34,526 nt of DNA, taken from positions 1 through 34,526 of the forward strand of contig JAFVPI010000144.1 in NCBI GenBank assembly GCA_017505405.1, read 5' to 3'. Below, in pieces: positions 1 to 7,985 of the stretch. Under the pieces are notes generated by a model. It made no database searches. It worked only from the letters and a program-made list of their open reading frames with translations, and was not told the DNA's origin. A program made the position numbers and the translations under genes. The stretch comes from Mogibacterium sp. (GTDB lineage Bacteria; Bacillota; Clostridia; Peptostreptococcales; Anaerovoracaceae). Position 1 is the first letter of the stretch. Every line of letters begins with the position of its first letter.

Positions 1-865
1 GACCCTCAAGAAGCAGGGTCAGGACAAGCTGGTCAACACGCTGTTCGCCGCAAACAACTTCACGAGCAAGTTCGGCCTCAACATCGCGAAGCCGATCGCA
101 AACAAAATCATGGCTCAGTTCGGCGGCAACATCGACATGTTCATCGCAGGCGGCGCGAGAGTAGACCCTAAGGTGCTCGCATTCTTCCGCAGTATGGGCA
201 TACCGTGCCTCCAGGGTTACGGCCTCACAGAGACCTCCCCTATGGTGGCGCTCAACCCTGACCAGTGGAAATACATGAGAAACGATTCGGCCGGCAAGCT
301 GTTCCAGTTCACCGAGTGCAAGATCATCGACAAGGATGAGGACGGCAACGGAGAGATCTGCTTCCGCGGACCGATGGTGATGATGGGCTACTACAAGAAC
401 CCTGAAGCCACGGCAGCAAGCATGGAGAATGGCTGGTTCCATACAGGCGACATCGGGCATCTCGACGCAGACAATTATGTCTACATCACAGGGCGCAAAA
501 AGAACGTCATCATAGCCGCTAACGGCAAGAACGTCTTCCCTGAGGAGCTCGAGGAGCTCATCGCCAGAAGCCCGTATATAGAGGAATGCATGGTCTGGGC
601 CGACGAGAACAACGAAGACAGGATGAAGAGGGGCATCTATGTGACCCTGCGTCCTGACAGAGAGAATGTGAAAGAGGCTCTCGGAGACAGAGCAGCCGAT
701 GAAAGCGCAGTCATGTCGCTCGTCAGCAGCGAGATCGACAGGCTCAACGCAAACTGGCCGGACTGGAAGAGAGTAAAGCATATCGTCATCAAGAAGGGCG
801 AATTCAATAAGACGACCGGAATGAAGATCAGAAGGTTCGTCGAAGAAAACAAGCTCGCGGATTAG
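1..865 (+). CDS. Long-chain fatty-acid--CoA ligase (AMP-forming), 3' part
   Basis: C-terminal part of an adenylate-forming enzyme that activates a fatty acid with ATP and transfers it to CoA. The reading frame is open from base 2, so the gene begins upstream of the window; about 287 residues are visible. Seen: the core motif GYGLTETSPM, the hinge segment with WFHTGDIG followed by YITGRKKNVII, the NGKNVFPEELEE segment, and a C-terminal KTTGMKIRRF whose first lysine fits the catalytic Lys of the acyl-AMP ligase family. This order matches FadD/long-chain acyl-CoA synthetases. Chain-length specificity cannot be read from this fragment; a medium-chain or peptide-type ligase is less likely. It is followed by a 290-base stretch without a gene before the next start. 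Confidence 0.9.
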   Translation, partial: TLKKQGQDKLVNTLFAANNFTSKFGLNIAKPIANKIMAQFGGNIDMFIAGGARVDPKVLAFFRSMGIPCLQGYGLTETSPMVALNPDQWKYMRNDSAGKLFQFTECKIIDKDEDGNGEICFRGPMVMMGYYKNPEATAASMENGWFHTGDIGHLDADNYVYITGRKKNVIIAANGKNVFPEELEELIARSPYIEECMVWADENNEDRMKRGIYVTLRPDRENVKEALGDRAADESAVMSLVSSEIDRLNANWPDWKRVKHIVIKKGEFNKTTGMKIRRFVEENKLAD

Positions 866-874
866 TTTCACAGT

Positions 875-1130
875 TTCGCTTAGCATTCGGCATTTGCATA
901 TGCTGAAGCGAGCGTTGCGCAGTAGCCGTCAGGAATGCCATATGGATTGCAGCTGCGGGAAGATTCCTGCAGCGAGATGGTCCGAGGCGGAACTGAAGCA
1001 CACCGCGGCAACGCTCTGACGGCGAAAGGAACCCGGGAACTTATTCCCGGGGCCAGTGGAGGAGCGATGAAGCGGCTTGTGCTTCGAGACAACGAGGCAC
1101 GAGCGAAAGGAATACTTACCGCAGCTGCTT
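875..1130 (+). ncRNA. Candidate structured RNA with pseudoknot, class not identified
   Basis: Gene-free stretch that folds unusually well. Stems seen by eye: 876-886 with 900-911 (one bulged G); 952-960 with 965-973; 1032-1039 with 1044-1051 (8 bp, loop CTTA); 1075-1085 with 1094-1104 (11 bp, two G-U). Two perfect long-range pairings interleave: GAGCGTTGC (910-918) with GCAACGCTC (1008-1016), and GCCGTCAG (925-932) with CTGACGGC (1016-1023), which is pseudoknot topology. GCGAAAGGAA occurs twice (1022-1031, 1103-1112). It does not look like RNase P RNA, tmRNA, 6S or SRP RNA. A raiA-like or other clostridial structured RNA is possible but I cannot match it. It could be a free RNA or a leader of the downstream racemase gene. 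Confidence 0.55.
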
Positions 1131-1158
1131 ACGGGAAATGAACGAGAAAGGCACGATC

Positions 1159-2265
1159 ATGGCTAAGAAGAGACCTACTTTAATAGTCAATCACGAGAAT
1201 CTGCGCCACAACATGAGCACGGTGGTCGGCTGGTGCCGCGATGCAGGCATAGACGTTGCAGGAGTCATCAAGGTGACGACCGGCATGGCCTCGGCGGCGC
1301 TCGACTATGAGAGCTGCGGCGCAAAGTGGATCGCTTCATCGAGGATCGAGCAGCTTGAAAGGGCCAGGGAAGCCGGAGTAAAGATACCGCTTCTCATGAT
1401 AAGAGTCCCGATGCTTTCCGAGCTCGACGAGGTAGTAAAGATCTGCGACTACAGCCTGCAGAGCAGCGTCGACACGCTCAAGGCGATAAACGAGGCGGCC
1501 GCCCGGAACGGCAGGGTGCATAATGTCATCCTGATGGCAGACCTCGGGGACCTCAGAGAGGGATTCTTCGAAAAGGAAGAGCTGGCAGATGTAGCTGTAT
1601 ATGTAGAAAAGAATCTCGACAGTCTCCATCTTGCAGGCATAGGCACAAACCTCGGCTGCGTTGGCTCCGTAAAGCCTACGAAGGAGAAGATGGACATGCT
1701 GGCTGACTGGGCAGAAGCTGTCGAGGAAGCCATCGGCAGGCCGCTCGAGATAGTGTCGGGCGGAGCCACATCGAGCCTGATGCCGCTGTTCGACGGCGTG
1801 ATGAATCCTAAGGTCAACATGCTGAGGATAGGCGCGGTCGCGTACATCGGGCCGCTCGAAGACCTCCGTACCTGCTATGGCAGAAAGGAAGTGGAGGTGC
1901 TGAGCGATGAGTGCTTCATACTCGAGGCTGAGGTGATCGAGACCAACACCAAGCCGACTCATCCAATTGGCGAGCTCGGCGTAGACGCTTCGGGCAAGGT
2001 AGTGAAGTATGTCGACAGAGGCCGCCGCAGACGTGCAATACTGGCGGTTGGCAGAGCCGATTACGGAGACATAGACGATATCGTTCCGGTGCTTGAGGGA
2101 GCAGAGGTGGCGATGGCCTCGGGCGATCACACCATACTCGACATCGAGGACTGCAAGGAGCAGCTCCGCGTCGGAGACATAGTGAGGCTCAAGGTGAAGT
2201 ATTCCGCTCTGATGAGACTAACGGCAAGCGAAAATATAACTATTGAAGAGATCAACAGGCAGTAA
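1159..2265 (+). CDS. orr: Ornithine racemase-like PLP enzyme (alanine racemase fold)
   Basis: PLP-dependent amino-acid racemase of the alanine racemase N-domain superfamily, 368 residues. The PLP lysine lies in GVIKVTTG near the N-terminus. The motifs IRVPMLSELDEVVK, DLGDLREGFFE and PIGELGVDASGK, then RRRAILAVGRADYGD, agree closely with clostridial ornithine racemase (Orr), which interconverts L- and D-ornithine in oxidative ornithine fermentation. Start choice: the ATG at 1159 has GAGAAAGG seven bases upstream, while the in-frame ATG at 1138 has no good site. No ornithine aminomutase genes are visible beside it, so the substrate is inferred from family likeness only; other basic amino acids are possible. 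It is followed 36 bases later by greA, probably the same transcript. Confidence 0.8.
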   Translation: MAKKRPTLIVNHENLRHNMSTVVGWCRDAGIDVAGVIKVTTGMASAALDYESCGAKWIASSRIEQLERAREAGVKIPLLMIRVPMLSELDEVVKICDYSLQSSVDTLKAINEAAARNGRVHNVILMADLGDLREGFFEKEELADVAVYVEKNLDSLHLAGIGTNLGCVGSVKPTKEKMDMLADWAEAVEEAIGRPLEIVSGGATSSLMPLFDGVMNPKVNMLRIGAVAYIGPLEDLRTCYGRKEVEVLSDECFILEAEVIETNTKPTHPIGELGVDASGKVVKYVDRGRRRRAILAVGRADYGDIDDIVPVLEGAEVAMASGDHTILDIEDCKEQLRVGDIVRLKVKYSALMRLTASENITIEEINRQ

Positions 2266-2301
2266 GGTCTGGGGGAAATAAAGAAAGGGAAGGAAGACAA
2301 A

Positions 2302-2781
2302 ATGGCAGCTTTAAAGTCAAATGAAATGACCAGAGAAGGTTATGACAGCCTTAATGCGGAGCTGGAACATCTTATTACCGTAGTACGTAAAGAGAACGCT
2401 GAAAGGCTCAAGGAAGCCATCTCGCTCGGAGATATCAGTGAGAACGCCGAGTACGATGCTGCGAAGGACGCGCAGGCTGAGACCGAAGAGAGGATCAGCA
2501 CCATCGAGGAGATCCTCCGCACAGCCGTCATCGTAGAAGAGACAGACGAGAGCGACGACTCGGTCCAGACAGGCCGTACAGTCACTATCCTGGATCTGAA
2601 CACAAACGAAGAAATGACATATAAGATCGTAGGTACCACAGAGGCGGATCCGCTCAACGGAAAGCTCTCGAACGTATCACTCGTAGGACAGCACCTGCTT
2701 GGCACGAAGGCCGGCGACAAGGTGGAGTTCCTGGTTCCGGACGGCATGGCAAGATACAAAGTCGTGGAGGTCAAGAGATAA
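2302..2781 (+). CDS. greA: Transcription elongation factor GreA
   Basis: 159 residues, the normal GreA length. GreA enters the secondary channel of RNA polymerase and stimulates cleavage of backtracked transcripts. The N-terminal coiled coil contains EGYDSLNAELEHL and the family signature GDISENAEYDAAKDAQ, with the acidic tip residues; the C-terminal FKBP-like domain includes SNVSLVGQHLLGTKAGD. The start at 2302 is preceded by a purine-rich GGGAAGGAAG site. Its TAA overlaps the ATG of lysS by one base (TAATG), indicating translational coupling. The greA-lysS arrangement is common in Bacillota. Confidence 0.97.
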   Translation: MAALKSNEMTREGYDSLNAELEHLITVVRKENAERLKEAISLGDISENAEYDAAKDAQAETEERISTIEEILRTAVIVEETDESDDSVQTGRTVTILDLNTNEEMTYKIVGTTEADPLNGKLSNVSLVGQHLLGTKAGDKVEFLVPDGMARYKVVEVKR

Positions 2782-4736
2782 TGGCTGACATCAAAAGTGA
2801 GATCAAGTCTGCTGTTGAAGCCGTTGAGCGCGAGCTCACCGAAAAGGAGATCGGCGAACAGAGACAGATAAAGAGAAAGAAACTCGAAGAGCTTCGCGCT
2901 ATGGGAAGAGACCCGTATCTCGAAGAGACTTTCGATGTGACCGCGTGGTCGAAGGATATCAGGGATAACTTCGAAGCCATGGAAGATCAGGAGGTCAGAG
3001 TGGCAGGCCGTATCATGGCGTTCCGCCGCATGGGCAAGGTCGCTTTCGTCGACATGCAGGACAAGCAGGGCCGTATCCAGATCTTCGTAGCAAGGGACAA
3101 CATCGGTCAGGACGAGTACAACATCTTCAAGACATATGACACAGGCGACATCCTCGGCATCAAGGGTGAAGTGTTCAAGACAAAGACCGGCGAGGTCAGC
3201 ATCAGGGCGCAGGAAGTAAAGCTTCTGTGCAAGTCTCTGCAGGTGCTGCCTAATAAGTGGCACGGCCTCAAGGATACGGACCTCAGATACCGCCAGAGAT
3301 ACGTCGACCTCATCATGAACGAGGACGTAAGAGAAACCTTCAGGAAGAGGGCAAAGGTCATCAGCACCATGAGAAAGGTCCTCGAAGAGGATTATGATCT
3401 CATCGAGGTCGAGACTCCGGTTCTCGGCAACATCGCGGGCGGCGCGGCTGCAAGACCGTTCATGACCCACCACAACACCCTCGACATCGACATGACTCTC
3501 CGCATCTCGCTCGAGCTTCACCTCAAGAGGCTCATCGTCGGCGGACTCGACGGAGTCTACGAGATCGGCAAGGTGTTCAGAAACGAGGGCATGGACAAGA
3601 ACCACAGCCCTGAGTTCACATCGATGGAGGCATATAAGGCGTACGTTAACCTCGAGACCATGATGGACCTCATGGAGCAGGTGACATACAAGTGCGCGAT
3701 AGCCGTCAACGGCACGCCTATCATCAAGTACGGCGACAAGGAGTTCGACGTGACTCCGCCATGGAGAAAGATCGACATGACAGAGGCCGTCATCAAGACG
3801 ACAGGCATCCCGTTCGACAAGATCGACAGTGATGAAGAGGCTATCGAGGCTGCCAAGAATTACGGCATGACATTTGAGGATGAGTCGGAGTGGTCGAGAG
3901 GAAAGATCATCGCCGAGATGTTCGAGGACTACTGCGAAGACATCCCTGGATTCCTGGACGGACCGTGCTTCGTATGCGGACATCCGCTCGAGGTTTCGCC
4001 GCTGGCAAAGAAGGATCCTAAGGACCCTCGCATCACAAGAAGATTTGAATCGTACATCAACGGCTGGGAGATGTCGAACGCATTCAGCGAACTGAACGAC
4101 CCTATCGACCAGTATGAGAGATTCGCTGAGCAGCAGAGACAGCTCGACCTGGGTATCGACGACGAAGCCCATCCTATGGATACCGACTTCGTCAATGCCC
4201 TTGAAGTCGGAATGCCGCCGACAGGCGGTATCGGCATCGGCGTCGACAGACTCGTGATGCTGCTCACAGACAGCGCCACTATCAGAGACGTCCAGCTCTT
4301 CCCGACAATGAAGCCTGAAGGCAAGGGCGCCGGCGGAGCGAAGAAAGAGACCGTTGCTATCGACTTCAGCAAGGTCAAGGTAGAGCCGCTGTTCGAGGAG
4401 TTCGTCGATTTCGAGACATTCAGCAAGAGCGATTTCAGAGCAGTCAAGATCAAGAGCTGTGAAGAGGTCAAGAAGAGCGACAAGCTGCTGAAGTTCGTCC
4501 TGAACGACGGTTCCGGAGAGGACAGAGTCATCCTGAGCGGAATCAAGAAGTACTACGATCCTGAAGATCTCATCGGAAAGACCGCGATCGCGATCACAAA
4601 CCTTCCGCCGAGAAAGATGATGGGACAGTACTCCAACGGAATGCTGATAAGCGCAGTCAACGAGTATGACGGCGAAGAGATGCTCAATCTCCTGCTCGTA
4701 GACGATCGCATCCCGGCAGGCGCGAAGCTGTACTAA
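2781..4736 (+). CDS. lysS: Lysyl-tRNA synthetase, class II, with C-terminal tRNA-binding domain
   Basis: Charges tRNA-Lys with lysine. At 651 residues it is about 150 longer than the usual bacterial LysRS. Order: an alpha-helical N-terminus, an OB-fold anticodon-binding domain (around residues 70-170), the class II core with motif 2 around VFRNEGMDKNHSPEFT, and motif 3 around GIGIGVDRLVMLLTDS. A Gly/Lys-rich linker (about 515-530) joins a C-terminal EMAPII/Trbp111-like tRNA-binding OB fold (about 545-651; KSDFRAVKI, NLPPRKMMGQYSNGM). That domain is familiar on MetRS and as a free protein but is not standard on LysRS. The last 26 codons (including stop) have a diverged second copy at 7835-7912. 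It is coupled to greA and ends in an intrinsic terminator at 4783-4823. Confidence 0.97.
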   Translation: MADIKSEIKSAVEAVERELTEKEIGEQRQIKRKKLEELRAMGRDPYLEETFDVTAWSKDIRDNFEAMEDQEVRVAGRIMAFRRMGKVAFVDMQDKQGRIQIFVARDNIGQDEYNIFKTYDTGDILGIKGEVFKTKTGEVSIRAQEVKLLCKSLQVLPNKWHGLKDTDLRYRQRYVDLIMNEDVRETFRKRAKVISTMRKVLEEDYDLIEVETPVLGNIAGGAAARPFMTHHNTLDIDMTLRISLELHLKRLIVGGLDGVYEIGKVFRNEGMDKNHSPEFTSMEAYKAYVNLETMMDLMEQVTYKCAIAVNGTPIIKYGDKEFDVTPPWRKIDMTEAVIKTTGIPFDKIDSDEEAIEAAKNYGMTFEDESEWSRGKIIAEMFEDYCEDIPGFLDGPCFVCGHPLEVSPLAKKDPKDPRITRRFESYINGWEMSNAFSELNDPIDQYERFAEQQRQLDLGIDDEAHPMDTDFVNALEVGMPPTGGIGIGVDRLVMLLTDSATIRDVQLFPTMKPEGKGAGGAKKETVAIDFSKVKVEPLFEEFVDFETFSKSDFRAVKIKSCEEVKKSDKLLKFVLNDGSGEDRVILSGIKKYYDPEDLIGKTAIAITNLPPRKMMGQYSNGMLISAVNEYDGEEMLNLLLVDDRIPAGAKLY

Positions 4737-4848
4737 GAGCGATTGGTTCGTAACGCTAAATAACGCTTTTTAACAAATTTACAAGGGCATGAGTTGCTGA
4801 AAAATGCAGGTCGTGCCTTTTAGTTTGCGCCGATTTACAATCCGGACA
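4659..4848 (+). repeat. lysS 3' end plus terminator, copy 1 of a flanking direct repeat
   Basis: The final 78 bases of lysS (4659-4736) recur at 7835-7912 with 72 of 78 bases identical. The similarity continues more weakly through the terminator hairpin and the following TTTGCGCCGATTTACAAT (4823-4848 region), which corresponds to 7980-8003. The two copies bracket the TIR/KAP cassette. All six differences inside the coding part are synonymous, so copy 2 came from a working lysS allele, not from a recent local duplication. Confidence 0.85.
4783..4823 (+). terminator. Intrinsic terminator after lysS
   Basis: The arms 4783-4792 and 4811-4820 pair over about ten base pairs with G-U pairs, and run into TTTTAGTTT. 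It is placed to end the greA-lysS transcript. A diverged counterpart stands after the lysS remnant at 7944-7985. Confidence 0.75.
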
Positions 4849-4893
4849 TATATCAAAATAAAAATGAGAAAATGCAAGAGAAACAGTTGATGC

Positions 4894-4904
4894 TGCTATA
4901 TAAT
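4894..4904 (+). promoter_or_regulatory. Possible extended -10 promoter for the TIR cassette
   Basis: TGC followed by TATATAAT lies just upstream of the first TIR gene in an AT-rich stretch. No good -35 box is seen at 16-18 bases, so this would act as an extended -10 element and leave a leader of only about 15 bases before the GGAG site at 4911-4914. Confidence 0.35.
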
Positions 4905-4923
4905 AATATCGGAGTGGTAAAGC

Positions 4924-5787
4924 ATGGCTGAAGTTTATATTTGCTACAGTAAATGGAATCAGAATGAGGCGGAACGCATCACGGAGCTGCTTGAGGAAAG
5001 TGGCATCGGGTGCTGGCTGGTTTCGCGCGACATAAATTACGCCAAAAACTGGGATCAGCAGGTTGAAGATGCGGTCAAAAGTTCTGTCATTTCCATTTAC
5101 CTGAAGCCACCTGAACCGTCATTCAGAGTGCTTGATGAGGTGCGGCTGATAGAATCCTCCAACACCACAATGATGACTTTTGAAACAGAGCCTGCTTCCA
5201 GTGAAGACAACGTGACAGGCAAAGGCAGCATGTCAGGTGAAGGCCATATATCCAAGGCTACGGTAGAGGATATAGTTGCAGAGGTTCTCCGGAACATCGA
5301 TCACGCGCGCGAACAGAAAGCGGAAAAAGAGCGCATCTATCCGTATTCCGGGAACGAGCCTTTCATTTTCGCGAGCTACTCGCACCGCGATATGGAGAAG
5401 GTGTTCAAAATCATAAAGGGTTTCCAGAAGCGCGGATACCGCATATGGTTTGACGAGGGCATCGACCCGGGAACCGAGTGGGATGAATATATAGCAGAGC
5501 ACATAGAAAAGAGCCATTATATGATAGCTTTTCTGTCTGAGAACTATTTCGGATCGTCCAACTGCAGAGACGAACTGGCTTTTGCCCGAGATGAGGATAA
5601 GCCGCTGCTTCTCATATACATTGCCGCCGACGAGCTGCCAAAGGGCATGCAGCTGAGGCTTAACAGGCTGCAGGCGGTGCACTGGTACAGCTACGACGAC
5701 CAGGATATGTTCTATGAGAAAGCGATGTCAGCCGCGGGTCTGGATGTTTGCAAAGAGAAGGAGAAGGTGACCGGAGATGAAGCATAA
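4924..5787 (+). CDS. Tandem TIR-domain protein 1
   Basis: 287 residues with two TIR domains and no signal peptide or membrane segment. TIR-a (about 1-80) begins YICYSKWNQNE and carries CWLVSRDI; its candidate catalytic glutamate is E72 (VLDEV). TIR-b (about 146-275) has FIFASYSHRD, IWFDEGIDPGTEW and SSNCRDEL, with candidate catalytic glutamate E217. Bacterial TIR domains commonly hydrolyse NAD or make cyclic ADP-ribose-type signals, so either an effector or a signal synthase is possible. The linker (about 85-140) is acidic and looks unstructured. The start is set by GGAG nine bases before ATG. It overlaps the next TIR gene by 11 bases, is a paralogue of it, and is the first gene of a cassette lying between lysS 3'-end copies. 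The function in phage defence is inferred. Confidence 0.85.
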   Translation: MAEVYICYSKWNQNEAERITELLEESGIGCWLVSRDINYAKNWDQQVEDAVKSSVISIYLKPPEPSFRVLDEVRLIESSNTTMMTFETEPASSEDNVTGKGSMSGEGHISKATVEDIVAEVLRNIDHAREQKAEKERIYPYSGNEPFIFASYSHRDMEKVFKIIKGFQKRGYRIWFDEGIDPGTEWDEYIAEHIEKSHYMIAFLSENYFGSSNCRDELAFARDEDKPLLLIYIAADELPKGMQLRLNRLQAVHWYSYDDQDMFYEKAMSAAGLDVCKEKEKVTGDEA

Positions 5788-6637
5788 GATATTTCTGTCT
5801 TATTCAAACAAGGATGTAAAGGGAGCGGAGTATGTTGCCGGGATACTTGAGGAGCACGGCTTCCCATGTTTCATGGCGTCCAGAGATATGGAGCACGGAG
5901 CCAACTGGGGAGATACGATTCAGAAAGCCATTCAGGATGCACAGATTTTGATAGTCGTCGCTGGAGAGCATACTTTTGACAGTCATCAGATAATCAGAGA
6001 GATAGCCACTGCATCTCAGGATGGCAAGTCTCTCCTTATAGCCAGCCTTGCGGGCCCGGTCAGCATGGGGGGAAATGCCAGGTATTATCTGGCTTACAGC
6101 CCGCAGTATGACATGACCTCGGAGGAAGGTGTGCGCGATATGCTCGCGAAGGTCGCGGAGATCGATCAGGAATTCAGCGCGCAAAACAAAGGCTCAGCAT
6201 CTGCAGGCAAGCCTGACAAGCCGTATGAAGGCAAGGAGCCGTACATATTCATAAGCTATTCGCACAAGGACATGTCAAAAGTGTTCAGGATCATCCGGCG
6301 GCTGCAGGATGAAGGGTACCGCGTATGGTATGACGAGGGCATCGACCCGGCGACAGAATGGGATGAAAACATAGCGCAGCATATAGCCGGCTGCGGATAC
6401 CTCATCGCTTTCATTTCCAACAACTATGTCGCATCGAATAACTGCAAGGACGAAGTCAATTTTGCCCGCGATCTGGATAAAGACAGGCTGCTTGTATATA
6501 TCGAAGCCACATCACTTCCGCTTGGGATGTCGATGCGGCTCAGGAGGCTGCAGGCTATCCACGAATACAAGTATGAAGATCGGGAAGACTTTTACAGCAA
6601 GCTGCTCAGCGCCTCCGGCATAGATAAATGCAAGTGA
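5777..6637 (+). CDS. Tandem TIR-domain protein 2
   Basis: 286 residues, same architecture as its upstream neighbour and clearly paralogous. TIR-a (about 3-80) starts KIFLSYSNKD, with candidate catalytic glutamate E75 (IIREI). TIR-b (about 156-280) has YIFISYSHKD, VWYDEGIDPATEW and SNNCKDEV with candidate glutamate E226. The TIR-b domains of the two proteins are much more alike than the TIR-a domains, suggesting an old duplication followed by divergence of the N-terminal halves, perhaps toward different partners or substrates. The start overlaps the end of the previous gene by 11 bases and has GGAG just before it, so the pair is probably co-translated. The KAP-like ATPase gene follows after 30 bases. 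Confidence 0.85.
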   Translation: MKHKIFLSYSNKDVKGAEYVAGILEEHGFPCFMASRDMEHGANWGDTIQKAIQDAQILIVVAGEHTFDSHQIIREIATASQDGKSLLIASLAGPVSMGGNARYYLAYSPQYDMTSEEGVRDMLAKVAEIDQEFSAQNKGSASAGKPDKPYEGKEPYIFISYSHKDMSKVFRIIRRLQDEGYRVWYDEGIDPATEWDENIAQHIAGCGYLIAFISNNYVASNNCKDEVNFARDLDKDRLLVYIEATSLPLGMSMRLRRLQAIHEYKYEDREDFYSKLLSASGIDKCK

Positions 6638-6667
6638 GGTAAGTAAATAGGGAAAAGGAGACCGCTT

Positions 6668-7780
6668 ATGAGCACGTTAAGTGAACTCATCCATTACTGC
6701 AACGAGGACGACCCTGTGGGTGCCATGCTGCTTCTGGGAGAATGGGGCTGCGGTAAGACATATCTGATCGAGAAAGACCTGGCCGGGGCCCTGAAGGATA
6801 CGCATATCATAATCAAAGTATCACTGTTTGGCATGAACAATCAGAAGGCTCTGCAGGACAGCGTAAGACAGAAGTGGTTTGAAGCCTGTCTGCCTATCCT
6901 GGGGACACTGAAAAAAGCCAAGGAAAATACAAAGGGATTCTGGACGGCTCTCAATGGAATGATCAGAGTAATTAATCCGATCGCGGGCAGTGCCGGCGAT
7001 ATCATGACATCGGTGAACGCGCTCGATCTTCTCCCTGTTAAGAACGAGATCGAGGATATCAAGACACACGCAAAAAAACGTGTGGTCCTTGTGTACGATG
7101 ACTTTGAGAGGGCCAATATGAATCCGTTGGAGCTTCTTGGCGTTATCAACGATTACTGCGAGAACAGCAACTTTAATACGATCATCTCGGCAAATGAAAA
7201 ATTCTTCAAAAAAGAGATGGAAATGGACGACGCCACATATCACATGCTCAGGGAGAAAACGGTATCTCAGTCAATTTATAATATCCCTGACTATCCTTCG
7301 ATCGTCCATTCGATCATAAGCGAAAGGACATGGCCGTCGCCGGAGTACGCAGAGTTTCTGGCGGGACGCGAGGCTCTGGTCCTGGATGCATTCATATCCG
7401 AAGATGACATAACAGCGAAAGGCATCGTTTCGAGAAATAACGGCAGGTGTCACAATTTCCGCAGTCTGACGAAGGGTTTAGAGAGCTTCTTCCGCATCTA
7501 CTATCACATGGAGAGCCGGGGACTGGAGGTTCCTGATGGATACCTGTATTCCTTCCTTGCGTTCTTCCTTGCTTCGAAGAGCGGGATCTACAAAAACGGG
7601 GAACATACACTGGAATTCGATGACAGTGATATCAAGCAGCTCTATTCGAAGTACTTACCGGAGCTGATGACAGAAGCCGAGCGCGAATGGATCGAGAGCG
7701 GCATCTGGAACAGCGCGAGATATCTGGAGGAAATGGCCGCCATATATGGCAAAGCATCGCAGATGGTTCCTGAGATATAA
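6668..7780 (+). CDS. KAP-like P-loop ATPase, partner of the TIR proteins
   Basis: 370 residues. Walker A is GEWGCGKT at residues 24-31, in the GxWGxGKT/S style of KAP NTPases; Walker B is around VVLVYDDFERAN (about 139-150) and is followed by a possible sensor segment NTIISANEKFF. No transmembrane segment is evident, unlike many KAP proteins, and the Walker A lies very close to the N-terminus. The C-terminal half is probably helical and has no recognised domain. GGAAAAGGAG precedes the ATG. In this operon it would be the sensor or assembly ATPase that switches on the TIR enzymes; this is inferred by analogy with STAND/TIR and KAP-containing defence loci. KAP assignment is by motif only; another AAA/STAND-like family is possible. 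Confidence 0.7.
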   Translation: MSTLSELIHYCNEDDPVGAMLLLGEWGCGKTYLIEKDLAGALKDTHIIIKVSLFGMNNQKALQDSVRQKWFEACLPILGTLKKAKENTKGFWTALNGMIRVINPIAGSAGDIMTSVNALDLLPVKNEIEDIKTHAKKRVVLVYDDFERANMNPLELLGVINDYCENSNFNTIISANEKFFKKEMEMDDATYHMLREKTVSQSIYNIPDYPSIVHSIISERTWPSPEYAEFLAGREALVLDAFISEDDITAKGIVSRNNGRCHNFRSLTKGLESFFRIYYHMESRGLEVPDGYLYSFLAFFLASKSGIYKNGEHTLEFDDSDIKQLYSKYLPELMTEAEREWIESGIWNSARYLEEMAAIYGKASQMVPEI

Positions 7781-7834
7781 AGGACCAAATGAAGCAATTG
7801 AGACACAATACGGGCATGAGAATATTTCTCAATA

Positions 7835-7912
7835 AACGAGTATGACGGCGAGGAAATGCTCAACCTCCTGCTCGTAGACGACAGGATCCCGGCAGGCGCG
7901 AAGCTGTACTAA
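7835..7912 (+). pseudogene. lysS C-terminal remnant (copy 2 of the flanking repeat)
   Basis: A 26-codon end of a second lysS allele without start or upstream domains. It encodes exactly the same last 25 residues and stop as the intact gene, yet differs at six bases (GAA/GAG, GAG/GAA, AAT/AAC, GAT/GAC, CGC/AGG). Its own diverged terminator follows. This is the right-hand boundary of the TIR/KAP cassette and most simply marks recombination with DNA from a related strain or element that carried the end of lysS. Confidence 0.9.
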
Positions 7913-7943
7913 AAACTCACTATCACGCTTAAGTAAAAACAGA

Positions 7944-7985
7944 GGCATGATTTGCGACATAAAGCACATTATGCCTTTTTTCTTT
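7944..7985 (+). terminator. Intrinsic terminator behind the lysS remnant
   Basis: GGCATGATTTGC (7944-7955) pairs with GCACATTATGCC (7964-7975) with one mismatch, followed by TTTTTTCTTT. It is homologous in position and partly in sequence to the terminator after intact lysS, and probably also ends the TIR/KAP transcript. Confidence 0.8.

Noticed and set aside
875..1130. RNase P RNA, tmRNA or group I intron as the identity of the structured stretch
   Set aside because: The P4 consensus (GAGGAAAGUCC / ACAGAA), the tRNA-like ends of tmRNA and the intron P7 core are all absent.
935..1141. 68-residue frame within the structured RNA candidate
   Set aside because: No ribosome site, unusual composition, and its bases are explained by the helices of the RNA; ends by overlap with an unlikely upstream start of the racemase.
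2340..4172. 610-residue open frame on the minus strand across greA and lysS
   Set aside because: It is the antisense shadow of two well-supported genes; the sequence has no domain, is low-complexity in Leu/Val/Arg/His and has no ribosome site.
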